Assembly: GCA_021323755.1 (NCBI GenBank)
Contig: JAJPKJ010000060.1
Span: 1-35,972 of the forward strand
DNA: 35,972 nucleotides
Direction of reading: 5' to 3'
Source: Chitinophagales bacterium
GTDB lineage: Bacteria; Bacteroidota; Bacteroidia; Chitinophagales; Chitinophagaceae
Shown here: one piece after another, positions 32,979 to 35,972 of the stretch
How the letters are laid out: the number at the start of each line of letters is the position of its first letter
Numbering within the stretch: the first letter of the stretch is position 1
Position numbers and translations under genes: made by a program
The notes under the pieces: model-generated
Told to the model about the DNA's origin: nothing
The model's input: the letters and a program-made list of their open reading frames with translations, nothing else
The model's database searches: none

Positions 32979-35873
32979 CTAATGCAATACCACAAAAGCA
33001 ATATTCGCGGCAGACTGGGTACTGCTGATCTTCATGATATACACCCCGTTCTTTAATGAATAAATATTAAAAGGAAGCTGACCGAAGCTGATCGTATGTT
33101 TCCCCTTGGGCTGCTGTCCCAAATTAAAAGAACCCAGATTTTGTCCCACAAAATTAAATATGGAAAGCCCAATATTGCTTTGTGCAGGCAGATCATATTC
33201 AATGACGGAACTGCTGCTTGCCACCGGGTTGGGATTGATCTTTGCCAAAAAGCTGCTTACCGTCGTGGTATCTGGTGGTGGTTTTGATGACGTATCATTG
33301 AGGTTCTTGTTGATGTAAACTTTATACTCACCCGGTGATAACGTAATGCTCTGGCTATTTCCGGATGCAACAATGGTATCAGTTCCAAGATAGTTATACC
33401 AGGTGCCCGCAGTTTGGAATGTGACATTTGCAGATGCCTGATTGACATCAAAATTGCCCATAACGGTGATGGATATCCCAGTATCTGCCAGCTGCAGGGT
33501 TCTGAAAGAGCCGGATAAAGAATAAGTATAATTGGTTGAAGTTGCTAACAAAGGATGCGTTGCATTTAACTTAAATAAAGATGTATACACATCATGCAAA
33601 TGCTTTCTTCTTGCATCCTGCAGATAATCCCATCTTGGCGGTTTGGGAACAAGCCTGCAGGTACCTGTTTGATCAACCGTTCCGTTGGTACACCAGTTTA
33701 TAGAATAATCATAGCCTAATTCATCAAACTCATACAACATTTTTGGACCTGGAATCATCGCCCAAAAAGCAGCAGCCATTTCATTGCGCTGTAAACCTGT
33801 GGTGGTGTCTTTAATATTGTAAGATCCGCTTGTGTTACCATATTGTTCATTCTTATACATCAGCCTTTCATCATCATGACTTCCCTGGTAATTGATCAGG
33901 CCTTTTTGCGCAATGCCCGATGCTGCCGCAGTGGATCCGCTCAGATCCCAACCCGTGGAATAACCCATGGTCGATTGCTCATAATTATAACTCATGTCAT
34001 TCCAAACCATCATCCCGCTGTTTGCATATACCGCTCTTTCCGTGTTTGTTGAAAATATTTCCAGTATACAATAACTACCTGCAGAAGCAGCCTGCTCCGT
34101 TGCGTATAAATTATTCCAGATATTTATTCTTGTCGTATCATAGGCATCCCAGATATTATCATTGCATGAACCACCGGTCGCATTGCATGAATTTACTTTT
34201 GTAAATCCGGTCGCCAGATCAAAGCGATAACCGTCAATATGATAGTTCTTCAGCCAGTAGGCAATCACTCTTTGTCTGAAATTTTGTGTTGCCGCGCTTG
34301 CATTATTGAACTGATATCCCACATCATAATCATGCGTATAATATTGGCTGAACCAGGGATTATTTGCGGCTGGAATATTGTTGGTGGGATCCCAGTACAT
34401 TTGCACCATGGGCGAGGATCCAAAGGAATGATTCAACACCATATCCATAATGACCGCAAATCCCTGCTGGTGACAAGCATCGATAAATTGTTTGAGTGCG
34501 GTGGCTGTCCCATAGACCTTATCGGGAGCGAAATAAAAATTCGGATTATATCCCCAGCTGCTCGCTCCTTCAAAATTGTTGAATGGCATCACTTCAATAG
34601 CATTGATACCGAGGGATTTTAAATAACTTAGTGTATCCATCAACGTTAGCCAGTTGCCTGTTGCCAGAAAATCCCTTACCAGTAATTCATAGATCCTCAG
34701 ATTGCTGTTGGCCGGCCTTTGAAAATTGGTCACCTGCCAGTTGTATTGGGGTTTTGCTGTTTGAATGATGCTTGCCAGCGTCCCGCTGGCACCAGATGGA
34801 AAAGACTTGAGGTTTGGATAGGTTGCCGGAGAAATCGACGGGTCAACACTTGCATCCAAAACCTTTTCTGTATTGTAATCAGCCAGTGTCAGCGCATCAT
34901 CGATCACATACTGATATGCATATTCCACGCCAGCGGTCAATCCATTGATTTGGATCCAGAAATAATTGCTGTCGGGCGTTTCATTCATCTGGTAATTCGT
35001 CGACTGAGTCCAGTTGTTAAAATCACCAACCACCACGATCTTATTTTTATGTGGTGCAAATAAGACCAGGATCGCCGAGGTATCACCCGGAAGATAATTG
35101 ATGCCTTCTGTAGCCCCAGCCGGGACAGGAGCGATATTTGTAGCCCCTCCCACATAAAAATTGACGGTATCGGCAAGGGTGCTGGTGCCACTATTCGCCG
35201 TGGCGATGATCTGTTGATTTCCGGGAGCCGTTATACTGAGCGTTGCTGAAATGGAATCGATCGCATTGCCGGAGTTAATTGGGGTGCCGTTAAAATATAA
35301 ATTCATCGAACCATTTTGGTTGGATACAAAGGTGACGGGAAGGGAATTGCCAACTGACTTTACGATCGGCTCCGGAGCCGGTGTATACAAGGGCTGGAAC
35401 GGAGGTTGAATGAATTTACCTGAGAACGCACTGCTGAAAACATTAATGTACATATCGCTGCCATCGCTGTTGGCCTGCTTGGATGAGCCATTTCCATTGC
35501 GAAACAATATGGCAACTTTTAAAATGGTTTCACCAGCCGGAACTGCAAAAAAACTGCGAATATCATTTATCGTGTATTGATACCTGTTATTCCCCAATGA
35601 AATAGCCTGAGCTGCAGCATTTGTTGTCCCCCATGTAAATGGAGCATATCGCCAGTCCGAAGAACTGGTACTTAAATTGGTGATCACCCCAACATGAACA
35701 TATACATCACTTGTATTTGCATAATTGTACAGACCTTGATTTCCTTTGGAGCAATCAACGATCACCGAGATCGGACTGGTGTCAACAGGAAAATATGGGG
35801 AGACCGTAAGCTCCTGTGCCTGCAGAAAAAAAACAAAAAAAAATAATCCAGTAAAAACAGACAATTTTTTCAT
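32979..35873 (-). CDS. GH13 alpha-amylase family enzyme with T9SS sorting domain (964 aa)
   Basis: Signal peptide (1-20), an N-terminal beta domain (about 21-150), a linker and Ig-like region (165-245), a CBM48/E-set domain (about 262-345, VVGDFNNWTQ), then the GH13 barrel (about 390-780). Conserved region I is DMVLNH (477-482). D552 in GYRFDLA is the expected nucleophile, E605 in CILEIFS the acid/base, and D667 in GSHDDER the third acid; the usual Asn before HD is Ser665. A C-terminal all-beta part (about 785-855) is followed by a Pro/Thr linker and a type A T9SS sorting domain (about 875-964; INPNPVASSSS, GVYIMKIS). It should be exported across the outer membrane and act on alpha-glucans, as an amylase, pullulanase or branching-type enzyme; specificity is uncertain. 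It lies alone on its strand after an upstream terminator. Confidence 0.93.
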   Translation of the reverse strand: MKKLSVFTGLFFFVFFLQAQELTVSPYFPVDTSPISVIVDCSKGNQGLYNYANTSDVYVHVGVITNLSTSSSDWRYAPFTWGTTNAAAQAISLGNNRYQYTINDIRSFFAVPAGETILKVAILFRNGNGSSKQANSDGSDMYINVFSSAFSGKFIQPPFQPLYTPAPEPIVKSVGNSLPVTFVSNQNGSMNLYFNGTPINSGNAIDSISATLSITAPGNQQIIATANSGTSTLADTVNFYVGGATNIAPVPAGATEGINYLPGDTSAILVLFAPHKNKIVVVGDFNNWTQSTNYQMNETPDSNYFWIQINGLTAGVEYAYQYVIDDALTLADYNTEKVLDASVDPSISPATYPNLKSFPSGASGTLASIIQTAKPQYNWQVTNFQRPANSNLRIYELLVRDFLATGNWLTLMDTLSYLKSLGINAIEVMPFNNFEGASSWGYNPNFYFAPDKVYGTATALKQFIDACHQQGFAVIMDMVLNHSFGSSPMVQMYWDPTNNIPAANNPWFSQYYTHDYDVGYQFNNASAATQNFRQRVIAYWLKNYHIDGYRFDLATGFTKVNSCNATGGSCNDNIWDAYDTTRINIWNNLYATEQAASAGSYCILEIFSTNTERAVYANSGMMVWNDMSYNYEQSTMGYSTGWDLSGSTAAASGIAQKGLINYQGSHDDERLMYKNEQYGNTSGSYNIKDTTTGLQRNEMAAAFWAMIPGPKMLYEFDELGYDYSINWCTNGTVDQTGTCRLVPKPPRWDYLQDARRKHLHDVYTSLFKLNATHPLLATSTNYTYSLSGSFRTLQLADTGISITVMGNFDVNQASANVTFQTAGTWYNYLGTDTIVASGNSQSITLSPGEYKVYINKNLNDTSSKPPPDTTTVSSFLAKINPNPVASSSSVIEYDLPAQSNIGLSIFNFVGQNLGSFNLGQQPKGKHTISFGQLPFNIYSLKNGVYIMKISSTQSAANIAFVVLH

Positions 35874-35922
35874 ACTACGCGATCATAATTTTACAAAATA
35901 TATTTCAGAAAACCTTTTGAAT

Positions 35923-35944
35923 AAAAAAAGGCGCTTTAACGCCT
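35923..35944 (-). terminator. Intrinsic terminator of an off-window minus-strand gene
   Basis: Read on the minus strand, AGGCG (35944-35940), a 6-nt loop and CGCCT (35933-35929) form a stem followed at once by a run of T (35929-35923 is AAAAAAA on the plus strand). This is a textbook rho-independent terminator and implies a minus-strand gene ending beyond 35972. It insulates the amylase gene, whose start is 50 nt further along. Confidence 0.75.
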
Positions 35945-35972
35945 CCTTTTATTTTCTTAGAAAGATTTTTAT

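Overview
The window looks like a piece of a Bacteroidota chromosome, most likely from the Chitinophagaceae/Sphingobacteriia side. The evidence is the run of about 800-residue MacB/FtsX-type permeases without an adjacent ATPase, two 'propeller + Y_Y_Y' sensor kinases, a GH13 amylase with a type IX secretion (T9SS) C-terminal sorting domain, a Gly/Ser-linker lipoprotein, and TAnnTTTG-like promoter boxes. No tRNA, rRNA, CRISPR array, transposase or phage gene was recognised.

Region 1 (1-18191, all minus strand) is an array of six paralogous FtsX-type permeases, one cut by the left window edge. All five with a visible C-terminus end in the same tail, NP(V/A)KSLRTE. Between the third and fourth permeases sits a four-gene minus-strand cassette. 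In transcription order it holds a BamA/TamA-like outer-membrane barrel protein, an MHS-type major facilitator, a possible 27-codon small ORF, and an ATP-grasp ligase of the PGM1 (pheganomycin peptide ligase) type. The small ORF has a GGAGG sequence before its ATG and ends 11 nt before the ligase start, so it is a candidate, unproven, substrate peptide. Several permeases have their own long 5' regions. Two of these (upstream of 3035 and of 18191) are conserved with each other over about 110 bp and share a TGTATCrAAAnCG box that also occurs upstream of 5753, which points to a common regulator.

Region 2 (18414-21482): a secreted EreA/ChaN-like protein (minus) is divergent from a YeiH-type putative sulfate exporter (plus). 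The exporter is followed after 3 nt by an 80-residue four-cysteine protein. A palindrome overlaps a candidate -7 box ahead of this pair.

Region 3 (21506-31847) is signal transduction. A minus-strand operon encodes a propeller HisKA_3 kinase, a NarL/LuxR response regulator and a TPR HisKA kinase. A plus-strand lipoprotein with YD-type motifs follows, then a second large propeller kinase. The TPR kinase and the second propeller kinase share a nearly superimposable catalytic core attached to unrelated sensors.

Region 4 (32154-35972): a secreted ThuA-domain protein (plus) converges on a T9SS-exported GH13 amylase-family enzyme (minus). An intrinsic terminator for an off-window minus-strand gene lies just upstream of the amylase.

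A plausible overall picture is an envelope and export region: inner-membrane MacB-like permeases, an outer-membrane barrel and exporters, with nearby sensors and secreted carbohydrate-related proteins. The functional links between these blocks are inferred from position only.
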